Assembly: GCA_017405845.1 (NCBI GenBank)
Contig: JAFQZQ010000032.1
Location: forward strand, 1-46,727
Source of the DNA: Mogibacterium sp.
GTDB taxonomy: Bacteria > Bacillota > Clostridia > Peptostreptococcales > Anaerovoracaceae
Direction: 5' to 3'
Length of the DNA: 46,727 nucleotides
Positions 29,261-37,023 of the stretch are shown piece after piece; position 1 is the stretch's first letter, and each line of letters opens with the position of its first letter. A program made the translations under genes and the position numbers. Under the pieces are notes generated by a model, which did not search any database, was not told the origin of the DNA, and worked only from the letters and a program-made list of their open reading frames with translations.

Positions 29261-31711
29261 ATGATAAAGATCGAAAAGGTCAACAAATACTTCAACAGAA
29301 ACAAGGCCAACGAGATACACGTCATCAACAACACCACGATGACGCTTCCGGATGAGGGTATCGTCTGCCTGCTCGGCCCTTCGGGCTGCGGCAAAACGAC
29401 CCTGCTGAATGCGATCGGCGGACTCGACAAGGTAGACAGTGGCAGCATTACGATCGATGGCCAGCGTATCACCAGATTCTCATCGAGCAAGATCGACAGC
29501 ATACGTAACGCGCGCATAGGTTATATTTTCCAGAATTTCAACCTGTTAGACGATAAGACGGTATTTGAGAACGTTGCCATCGCTCTGCGCATGATAGGCA
29601 TAAGGGATAACACGACCGTTACTGCGCGTGTAAGGTACTGCCTTGAGAAGGTAGGTATCGATCAATACAGAAACAAGCTCGCGGGCTCGCTTTCGGGCGG
29701 CCAGAGGCAGAGGGTTGCCATCGCCCGTGCGATAGTCAAGAACCCTAGTATTATCATCGCTGATGAGCCGACGGGGAATCTCGACAGCAACAATACCCTT
29801 GAGATCATGAACATAATCAAGACGATCTCAAAGGAGAGGCTTGTAATACTCGTCACTCACGAGAGAAATATAGCTGAATTCTATTCCGATCATATAGCCG
29901 AGATGAAAGACGGCAAGATCGTAAAGGCCTACAGCAACGACTCGTCTAGATATCTCGACTACCAGCTCGAGAACAAGATCTATCTCAAGGACATGGCTGT
30001 CCATAAAGACTTCGCTCAGGATGATATAAAGGTCAACGTCTACAGCGATGAAGAGCGTCAGGCTGACATCAAGGTTGTCATAAGAGGCAACAACCTGTAC
30101 ATCAACACGGGCGGCAGGCTCAACGTGGTGGACGAGACAACCAATATTGAGATGGTCGATGAGCACTACACGGCCATGAACGAGAGCTACTTCGAAGATA
30201 ATGACTTCGATTACACCGCATGCCTGCCTTCGAAATACAAGGCCAGATATACTCCGGTATACCGCCTTACAAATATGGTGAGCAGCGGCTGGAAGACGGT
30301 GAAGTCATTCAAGAGGGCAAGAAAGGTGCTGATGCTTGGCTTCGTGTTTGCCGCAATGTTCGCGTTCCTGGCGGTCAGCAATGTTGCCGGGCTTATCGAT
30401 CTCAAGCCGGTCGATTACAGAACGACTAACGGCAACTACATAACGGTATCGAATCCGGAAAAGTCTGAAGAGACACTTGATATGGCAGCAGACTTTGACG
30501 GAGTTGCATTTGTTATGCCGGGCGAGACGCTTAAGAACATAACCCTTCCGATGGACGACTACCTGCAGACCAACTACGCCCAGGAGGACCTCACAGTATC
30601 GCTGGTACTCGACAGCGTGCTTGAAGAGGACCAGCTGGTTGCCGGTTCGATGCCTGCTAACGAGCACGAAGTGGTCATAGATAAGGCCATCGTTGACAAG
30701 TTCCTCAGAAATGGAACGGGAAACTACGTAGGGCTCAATACTCTTGAAGAGTTCATAGGGCGCAGACTTTCGGTTCCTAATCTGGATGATTACAGGATAT
30801 CTGGAATCGCTGATACGGAATCGCCGTCTCTGTTTGTTGATGAGAGCCAGGTGATCTACATCCTGACCAACGCCAATGATGCGAACGATGATTACTCGTA
30901 TATTTATGAAGAGGACGGGGAAGAGGACGTAATAAAGAACGGAAAGGTGAGAGATCTTGAACTGACAAAGAACAAGGTCACCATAAAGAGTGGCAGAGCC
31001 CCTGAGAATATCTGCGAGACTATTGTGAATGAGGTGCACGAAGAAGAGTTCGGGCTCAATGCGACCATCAACACCAAGGTTGCAGGCCGCAAGCTGACTG
31101 TTGTGGGTTTCTATGCAAGCGATGCCGTAGACGACGACACATACTACGTGAACGCCGAGACAATGAAGGCAGATTACATAATGAAACAGAAGAACTTCAG
31201 CGTCTATGCAAACGATCCGTCCGCGGTTGAGATGGCTCTTGAGAATGAAGGCCTTTCATCAAAAATGAACGACACCCGCGACCGCAAGGCGTATGTCAAT
31301 TCCCGCAAGGATCAGCTGACTTCGTCTGTGGTGGTCGCAGCCATAATAATGCTGATCTCCCTTGTCGAGATGTTCCTTATGCTGAGGTCTTCGTTCCTTT
31401 CGAGAATTAAAGAAGTTGGTACACTTAGAGCCATCGGACTCAAGAAAAAGGATATTTACAGGAAGTTCGCCGGTGAGATTCTGGTTATAACTTTCATCAC
31501 GGCTGTACCGGGTATAGCTGCAATGTACTTCATACTTACACAGCTGGTGAGCATCACGTACTACATCGAGGGTCTGTATATGGTAACGCCTTTGATAGCA
31601 GCAATCACATTCGGTGTAATACTGGGATTCAATCTGCTCGCAGGACTCATACCGGTATTTGCAACAATGCGAAAGACGCCTGCTCAGATCCTGGCCCGTA
31701 CCGATATATAA
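29261..31711 (+). CDS. ABC transporter, fused ATPase and FtsX/MacB-type permease (second of pair)
   Basis: 816-residue partner of the preceding protein with the same plan. NBD at about 1-225: Walker A GPSGCGKTT, FQNFNL, signature LSGGQRQRVAIARA, Walker B IIIADEPTGNLD, H-loop VTHE. Then comes an unusual acidic linker of about 120 residues (YSDEERQADIKVVIRG...), membrane helix 1 (about 348-370), an external domain and three C-terminal helices starting near 695 with an FtsX motif (RIKEVGTLRAIGLKKKDI). The start lies just after the first gene's stop, with GAGGGGG upstream. Both ATPases look intact, so the pair could be an active heterodimeric exporter. No adjacent two-component system or accessory lipoprotein is visible. 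Confidence 0.88.
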   Translation: MIKIEKVNKYFNRNKANEIHVINNTTMTLPDEGIVCLLGPSGCGKTTLLNAIGGLDKVDSGSITIDGQRITRFSSSKIDSIRNARIGYIFQNFNLLDDKTVFENVAIALRMIGIRDNTTVTARVRYCLEKVGIDQYRNKLAGSLSGGQRQRVAIARAIVKNPSIIIADEPTGNLDSNNTLEIMNIIKTISKERLVILVTHERNIAEFYSDHIAEMKDGKIVKAYSNDSSRYLDYQLENKIYLKDMAVHKDFAQDDIKVNVYSDEERQADIKVVIRGNNLYINTGGRLNVVDETTNIEMVDEHYTAMNESYFEDNDFDYTACLPSKYKARYTPVYRLTNMVSSGWKTVKSFKRARKVLMLGFVFAAMFAFLAVSNVAGLIDLKPVDYRTTNGNYITVSNPEKSEETLDMAADFDGVAFVMPGETLKNITLPMDDYLQTNYAQEDLTVSLVLDSVLEEDQLVAGSMPANEHEVVIDKAIVDKFLRNGTGNYVGLNTLEEFIGRRLSVPNLDDYRISGIADTESPSLFVDESQVIYILTNANDANDDYSYIYEEDGEEDVIKNGKVRDLELTKNKVTIKSGRAPENICETIVNEVHEEEFGLNATINTKVAGRKLTVVGFYASDAVDDDTYYVNAETMKADYIMKQKNFSVYANDPSAVEMALENEGLSSKMNDTRDRKAYVNSRKDQLTSSVVVAAIIMLISLVEMFLMLRSSFLSRIKEVGTLRAIGLKKKDIYRKFAGEILVITFITAVPGIAAMYFILTQLVSITYYIEGLYMVTPLIAAITFGVILGFNLLAGLIPVFATMRKTPAQILARTDI

Positions 31712-31728
31712 CAGAAGAAAACCGCACA

Positions 31729-31755
31729 AAAAATGCGCCGGCTCAATGCCGGCGC
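31729..31755 (-). terminator. terminator of the sensor/phosphatase operon
   Basis: On the minus strand GCGCCGGC (31755-31748) pairs with GCCGGCGC (31742-31735), followed by ATTTTTT. It is 10 bp beyond the phosphatase stop. The ABC operon converges on it. Confidence 0.85.
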
Positions 31756-31764
31756 TATTCGTTC

Positions 31765-33045
31765 CTATAAATAGAGCACTTCGCACTCTTTAAAGTACTG
31801 CTTTTCAAGGGCTTTCTGGATCTCATCGATGGTAGGGAACCTCAGACCGATCTTGGCCGCTGTCGACGGATCTTCGATCTCGTCGTTTATCTTGGTGCCT
31901 ACGATTATCTCAATCTGATCTGTCTCTCTCAGAAGCTGAATCATGCGCTTGGCTGCATCCTCGGTCATATGCTTCAGCAGGGTGCCGCTCTTGAGCCTCT
32001 TTGCGACCTCGGACAGCGTGAGCATGCCCTCGGTTACCAGGTCGACGCCCTCGATCTTGCTCGAAGGCGGGAGATTGCCTGCAGGTGACTTGTCTGCTTT
32101 TATATCCTTGCCGAGCTCACGGGCGATGATCTTTGCGGTTGTACCTCCGCAGACAATTACCTGGCCATCGAAGTTTATAACGCGCTCGCCGAGCTTTTTA
32201 TCTGACTCGCGGTTGCGCGGTGCGCCGGTCACGATGAGAGTGCGGCGCGGCTTCCTGACCTGTATGACGCAGCAGGTGATGTCGTCATTCGGTTTGTATC
32301 CGTCGTTTTTGTTCGCTTCGCTTACGATCGCGCGTGCAAGCTGCCTTGCTGATATGCCCGGGTCGTTAGTCAGCTTTTTCTGAATGAAAGCTGATGCGTT
32401 TTCGATTCCCCAGCCGCGTGACTTCACGACTGAAGGCAGGGACTGAACAGGGCGGTTGTGCGGCCTGAATGCCGCATATGCCGGATCCTGCTCCCTTGCT
32501 CCGCCCGATGGACCGAGAGAGATACCGGATTGTGCTACTCCGTCACTGAAGAATATGAGCCTGTCGCCTTCCTTCATTTCAAATGACGATGAATATACGA
32601 TCTCTTCCTTTATGGCCTTTTTGCGTCTAAGCCTGAACGCAGTCTTATCCCATTCAACAGGTTCGCTGCCCACGAAGCGGAGACTCTCAGGATTGTCATA
32701 CTCGGCGAGCTCCACACGGATATAGGATTTATCATCAGAGAAGACTATCCTCGCTATGGTAAATGTGGAGTAACTGATGCCTTTCACGCTGTCAATCGGA
32801 AGTGTGTCCATTATGACTTCAGCGGATTTCTCGAGGTCCATTGGTGAAAGCGACAGCTTGCTTGCCATGTGAGATGTCAGAGATGCCAGCACGTTTGCTC
32901 TTACGCCGCTGCCGAGACCATCCGACAGAATGACTGTCATTACGTTGCTGTCTTCATTCCTGTCAACGTAATAAACATCTCCTCCGATTTTCTGACCGTG
33001 CTTGAAAAGCTGTGAATAATCGATATCAATACATAAATCGTTCAT
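31765..33045 (-). CDS. SpoIIE/PP2C-family serine phosphatase, partner of the hydrogenase-like sensor
   Basis: 427 residues starting at ATG 33045, one base after the stop of the upstream sensor gene (a longer frame to 33096 overlaps that gene and lacks support). Residues about 15-245 form a SpoIIE/RsbU-type PP2C fold: metal-binding IGGD, ILSDGLGSG, a second motif GDRLIFFSDGVAQSG, and DDITCCVIQV. The C-terminal 170 residues (from about RTLIVTGAPRN) are a separate domain of unknown function ending in EVLYL. In related clusters such phosphatases accompany group C [FeFe] hydrogenases and are thought to relay the redox or hydrogen signal. Its substrate, perhaps an anti-sigma antagonist or phosphoprotein, is not known. 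Confidence 0.85.
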   Translation of the reverse strand: MNDLCIDIDYSQLFKHGQKIGGDVYYVDRNEDSNVMTVILSDGLGSGVRANVLASLTSHMASKLSLSPMDLEKSAEVIMDTLPIDSVKGISYSTFTIARIVFSDDKSYIRVELAEYDNPESLRFVGSEPVEWDKTAFRLRRKKAIKEEIVYSSSFEMKEGDRLIFFSDGVAQSGISLGPSGGAREQDPAYAAFRPHNRPVQSLPSVVKSRGWGIENASAFIQKKLTNDPGISARQLARAIVSEANKNDGYKPNDDITCCVIQVRKPRRTLIVTGAPRNRESDKKLGERVINFDGQVIVCGGTTAKIIARELGKDIKADKSPAGNLPPSSKIEGVDLVTEGMLTLSEVAKRLKSGTLLKHMTEDAAKRMIQLLRETDQIEIIVGTKINDEIEDPSTAAKIGLRFPTIDEIQKALEKQYFKECEVLYL

Positions 33046-33046
33046 G

Positions 33047-34831
33047 CTATCCCTCACTGCTTCCTTCGGCCATAAGACCGTCTTCTCCGGCTTCACTATT
33101 GTTAACGTTGAACTCTTCGATTATAGAGTTGAGCATGATCTCGGTCTCTGCGGCGTTGTCGCCCAGAAGTGCTGCGATCTGCTGCACTGATGTCATTGAT
33201 TTTCTGATGACTTCCTCAGCTTTCTCTATGACAGCCTCTCTTCTTACTGAAGGGGTAGTGATGTCTTCGAACATAGCACCCAGAAGAGACTTGCTGTCAT
33301 CCAGGAAGAATACGACCCTGTAAATCTTGTTTTCGTGGCGGAACCTGTACTGCTGAGGCTTGCTCATATAGAACTGCTCACGGAACTTATCCGCAAACGG
33401 AACAAATGCCGAGACAGGGTAGCCGCGGAACGATCTGAGTCCTTCCGCATCGAGGAACTCTTCAGGATAATCCTCGAATATAGTGATGAAGCGCTTGTTG
33501 CATTCTTTGATATCAAGATCTTTGTTGACTATGACTACACCGTGAGGGATCGTAGAGAGAAGGATGTCTACTTTCGTTTCTGCATCTTTGCGCATCTTTG
33601 TTACGCACATTTCGGTTTCCGCAAGACCTGACAGAAGAGCCTTTGCCATTTCGCGGCAGGTAGGGTAGCCGCAGCCACCGCAGTTCAGCTCATCTTCCGG
33701 TGTTGTCTTACCGAGTGTGGCAAGAGCGCCGCGGATCTCTTCTTCAGTATAGTCAGATGATTTCAGTCCGGTCGGAGCAGGAGCGTCCGCTCCGAGTATT
33801 CCATACCCTTTTTCATATACCTCTCTGGCGAAATCCTCGTCGCCGGTAAATACTTCAGGATCACTCAATCTCTCAATGACGTATGATGCTACTGCCTTTT
33901 TGCGTCTTACTGCCGAGTCGTTATGAGATGTACCCGGACCGCTTATGCATCCGCCGTCGCAGTTAAGGGCTTCAAGGAAGTCTGATGTATGAGAGCCCAT
34001 GAGTGAAGACATGACTCTCGTGATACCCGATACCGAAAGAGCGGACTGCTCAACAAAGCGGCCCTGCCATATCTTGGAGGTCTCGATCTGACCGTTTTCG
34101 ATAGGGTATATAGCAGCCATGCCTGCTTTTGCAGGAACAAAATCGACCGGGATGCCAGTGTCGATGTTTGCGAGGTCGATGTTTTCCTCTGCCAGCCATT
34201 CACGTACTTCTCTGAATGTGAGAGCAATGTCAGGGTAGCCCGGGTGCTCGTCTGCCTCAACCTTCTTCGCGATGCAAGGTCCGATGAAGACTATGACAAT
34301 GTCGTTTCCGTAAAGTTTGCGCAGGTAGGCGCTGTGTGTCTGCAGCGGGCTAGGTACCGGGGCTAGTGCGTCGATGTCCTGAGGGAAGTACTTTCTTACA
34401 AGTTCAACTACTGATGGACATGCTGTTGAAATGAACGGCGCTCCGCCGTGGTCTTCCATGTAAAGGTCAAGAGCCTGAGACACCAGAGCTGCTCCGATCG
34501 CGGTCTCTGAGACTGCTTGGAATCCGAGCCTGTAGAGAGCTCTGACAAAATTCTCTTCATAGCCGATAAACTCCGAAACGTATGACGGAGCGAGCGAAAC
34601 GATGACTCTGCGCTTGGACAGAAAAGCCATTCTGACCCTGTCAGTGTCGTTTCTGATCTGCTTTACAGAGTTAGGGCATTCGTTTACGCAAGTGCCGCAG
34701 AAAGTGCAGCGCTCATAAATAATCTCTGCGTGAGCGTCCTTGATCTGGATCGCCTTTACAGGGCAGTGCCGCACGCAACGATAGCAGTCGCGGCAGTTGT
34801 TGATCTCGGTATATATAGGATACTTTTCCAA
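33047..34831 (-). CDS. group C [FeFe] hydrogenase-like PAS sensor (HydS type)
   Basis: 594 residues, start TTG 34831 with GGAGG 6 nt upstream. Order: two [4Fe-4S] motifs (CRDCYRCVRHCP from Cys13 and CTFCGTCVNECP), an [FeFe] hydrogenase-like domain, a RnfB-type Fe-S motif (C384/C387/C392/C409 in CGGCGYPTC...C) and a C-terminal PAS domain (about 425-520). H-cluster loops are present: STACPSV (C138), GPCIAKKVE (C186) and LNCDGGC (C291, C295), so all four cluster-binding cysteines are kept. The usual proton-relay cysteine (TSCCP) is alanine, which is typical of slow sensory enzymes such as Thermotoga HydS. It probably senses H2 or redox state and signals through the phosphatase downstream. The family is confident; the signal is inference. 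Confidence 0.9.
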   Translation of the reverse strand: MEKYPIYTEINNCRDCYRCVRHCPVKAIQIKDAHAEIIYERCTFCGTCVNECPNSVKQIRNDTDRVRMAFLSKRRVIVSLAPSYVSEFIGYEENFVRALYRLGFQAVSETAIGAALVSQALDLYMEDHGGAPFISTACPSVVELVRKYFPQDIDALAPVPSPLQTHSAYLRKLYGNDIVIVFIGPCIAKKVEADEHPGYPDIALTFREVREWLAEENIDLANIDTGIPVDFVPAKAGMAAIYPIENGQIETSKIWQGRFVEQSALSVSGITRVMSSLMGSHTSDFLEALNCDGGCISGPGTSHNDSAVRRKKAVASYVIERLSDPEVFTGDEDFAREVYEKGYGILGADAPAPTGLKSSDYTEEEIRGALATLGKTTPEDELNCGGCGYPTCREMAKALLSGLAETEMCVTKMRKDAETKVDILLSTIPHGVVIVNKDLDIKECNKRFITIFEDYPEEFLDAEGLRSFRGYPVSAFVPFADKFREQFYMSKPQQYRFRHENKIYRVVFFLDDSKSLLGAMFEDITTPSVRREAVIEKAEEVIRKSMTSVQQIAALLGDNAAETEIMLNSIIEEFNVNNSEAGEDGLMAEGSSEG

Positions 34832-34857
34832 AACGAACCTCCGAATAATGGTTTTAG

Positions 34858-34902
34858 TAAGCGAGGCGAATATCAGCGAGAGTTGCATATTTGTCTCGCT
34901 TA
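34858..34902 (-). repeat. inverted repeat in the leader of the hydrogenase-like sensor
   Basis: TAAGCGAG (34858-34865) and CTCGCTTA (34895-34902) flank a GCGAG-rich loop, 27 bp upstream of the TTG start. It could be an operator or leader hairpin. Confidence 0.4.
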
Positions 34903-34944
34903 ATTATTATAGCATTATTTGTCCAAGTTTCGTGTTTGGTGTGC

Positions 34945-34950
34945 TATAAT
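34945..34950 (+). promoter_or_regulatory. -10 box of glnS
   Basis: Consensus TATAAT in GTGCTATAATATG. The -35 is unclear. Predicted start near 34957, with CGGAGG before ATG 34992. Confidence 0.5.
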
Positions 34951-34991
34951 ATGAGAGAATTTTTGGGACAATGATCCGGAGGTAATTATTT

Positions 34992-36650
34992 ATGGCATTT
35001 GCAACAGCAGAAGAATACAAAGACATGGCGGGCAATTTCATCCATGATATCATCAACGAAGACCTCGCCAGCGGAAAGCATACTACTATTGTTACGAGAT
35101 TCCCGCCGGAGCCGAATGGCTACCTGCACATCGGACACGCTAAGTCGCTCTGCCTCAATTTCGGTACAGCGCTCAAATACGGCGGCCGCTGCAATCTCAG
35201 ATATGACGACACCAACCCTACAAAGGAAGACATCGAATTCGTAAAGTCCATCGAGAACGACGTAAACTGGCTCGGATTCCAATGGGACGAAAAGCTCTGG
35301 GCTTCGGACTATTTTGATACGATGTACGATGCTGCAGTCGAGCTCATCAAACAGGGTAAGGCGTTCGTGTGCCAGCTCACTCCGGACCAGATCAGGGAAT
35401 ACAGAGGTACGCTCACAAAACCGGGCAAGGAGAGCCCGTACAGAAACAGATCCGTCGAGGAGAACCTCGATCTCTTTGAGAGAATGAGAGCGGGCGAGTT
35501 CAAGGACGGCGAGATCTGCCTCAGAGCAAAGATCGACATGGCAAGCCCTAACATCAACATGAGAGACCCTGTCATCTACAGAGTTGTGCATGCATCCCAT
35601 CACAACACAGGCGATAAGTGGTGCGTCTATCCGATGTACGACTTCGCTCATCCTATCGAGGATGCTATCGAGGGTATTACACATTCCATCTGCACGCTCG
35701 AGTTTGAGGACCACAGACCTCTCTATGACTGGGTAGTCAACGAGGTTGGCTGGTGGCCAAATCCTCCTCGCCAGATCGAGTTTGCACCGCTCAACATCAC
35801 TACGATGCTCATGAGCAAGAGATTCATCCGCAGACTCGTAGAAGAGGGCAAGGTAGAAGGCTGGGACGATCCAAGACTCTGCACACTCGCAGGAATCCGC
35901 CGCAGGGGCTATACACCGGAGGCGATCCGTAAGTTCTGCAATGACATCGGAGTTACTAAGGCAGACACAATGATCGACATCGCACAGCTCGAGCAGTGCG
36001 TAAGAGAAGATCTCCAGCTCAAGGTGCCTGCAATCAATGTCGTAAAGAATCCGATCAAGGTCATCATCGACAACTATCCTGAAGATAAGATCGAGCTGTG
36101 CACTGTAGAGAACAACTCCAAGGTGCCTGAGATGGGTACACGCGAGATTCCGTTCGGCCGCGAACTCTGGGTAGACGGAGACGACTTCATGGAAGTTCCT
36201 GTGAAGAAGTACTTCAGACTCTTCCCTGGTAACGAGGTCAGATTCAAAGGCGCTTACTTCATCACATGCAATGAGGTAGAGAAGGACGCTGACGGCAATA
36301 TCGTAGCCCTGCACTGCACATATGATCCTGAAACACACAGCGGCAGCGGATTCGAAGGCCGCAAGGTGAAGGGAACCATCCACTTCGTTGAGGCAAGCAC
36401 AGCTGTCAAGATCAAGATCAGAGAATACGGTTACCTCATGAAAGAGAATGAAGAGACAGGCGAGCAGGAGTTCGACCCTGAATCCCTGATCGAAACATGG
36501 GGCTATGCAGAACCATCTGTTAAGGATGTAAAGCCGGGTGAAAGATTCCAGTTCTTCCGCAAGGGCTACTACATTTCAGACTCAGAGCTTACAACTGATG
36601 ATGAGAAGGTATTCAACAGTATCGTAGGACTGAAGAGTTCCTGGAAATAA
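34992..36650 (+). CDS. glnS: glutaminyl-tRNA synthetase
   Basis: Class I aminoacyl-tRNA synthetase that charges tRNA-Gln directly with glutamine. 552 residues. [15 protein letters not shown] contains the HIGH signature, [11 protein letters not shown] binds the amino acid site, and LMSKR is the KMSKS equivalent. [14 protein letters not shown] and the C-terminal beta-barrel anticodon domain (from about 340, with [12 protein letters not shown]) are GlnRS-specific, unlike GluRS. Clostridia more often make Gln-tRNA through GluRS and GatCAB, so GlnRS here suggests a lineage that acquired it or retains both routes. GGAGG lies 9-10 nt before the ATG. It is monocistronic, and the long inverted-repeat element downstream may end its transcript. 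Confidence 0.96.
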   Translation: MAFATAEEYKDMAGNFIHDIINEDLASGKHTTIVTRFPPEPNGYLHIGHAKSLCLNFGTALKYGGRCNLRYDDTNPTKEDIEFVKSIENDVNWLGFQWDEKLWASDYFDTMYDAAVELIKQGKAFVCQLTPDQIREYRGTLTKPGKESPYRNRSVEENLDLFERMRAGEFKDGEICLRAKIDMASPNINMRDPVIYRVVHASHHNTGDKWCVYPMYDFAHPIEDAIEGITHSICTLEFEDHRPLYDWVVNEVGWWPNPPRQIEFAPLNITTMLMSKRFIRRLVEEGKVEGWDDPRLCTLAGIRRRGYTPEAIRKFCNDIGVTKADTMIDIAQLEQCVREDLQLKVPAINVVKNPIKVIIDNYPEDKIELCTVENNSKVPEMGTREIPFGRELWVDGDDFMEVPVKKYFRLFPGNEVRFKGAYFITCNEVEKDADGNIVALHCTYDPETHSGSGFEGRKVKGTIHFVEASTAVKIKIREYGYLMKENEETGEQEFDPESLIETWGYAEPSVKDVKPGERFQFFRKGYYISDSELTTDDEKVFNSIVGLKSSWK

Positions 36651-36662
36651 AGAATATGATAG

Positions 36663-36820
36663 GGAGGTGTAAACACCTGCGCGCGGAGCACGGCTCTCGC
36701 CTCGTCGCGGCTATACGCAGCGGTGCTAAACTCTGCCTTCGCGACGTTCTGACAATGTCGCTCGGCAATCGTTAAGCACCGGCTGCCGCTCAGTCTCCGC
36801 TCACAGGTGTTTACACCTCC
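36663..36820. repeat. 158-bp intergenic element with perfect 17-bp terminal inverted repeats
   Basis: GGAGGTGTAAACACCTG at 36663-36679 recurs exactly inverted at 36804-36820, 12 bp after the glnS stop. The interior is GC-rich with a nested repeat (CGGTGCT 36721-36727 with AGCACCG 36775-36781). TCTTTTATTGTTTTTT follows the right end, so it may also work as the glnS terminator. The layout is like the element at 25408-25607, and both contain an ACGGCTCT motif. The rest of the 36651-36933 gap holds only a TATAAT box (36887-36892). Confidence 0.7.
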
Positions 36821-37023
36821 TCTTTTATTGTTTTTTCAGAAAGGTGTATATTTCTTAAGATTCAGGAATTATTCACTTTTGTTACGTATAATTATTATGT
36901 ATCATTGTGTAATTATCGGAACAGGAGACTGACATAGAAAAGATAATTGAACAAATACTGAATTTTTCCGCGAATAATCCTGAGCTCGCGGTACACATCA
37001 CCACCGTATTCCGGTGGATCTTT

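Noticed and set aside
34986..36383. 465-residue open frame antisense to glnS
   Set aside because: Same cause: strong sense-strand bias removes antisense stops. The protein has no family features.
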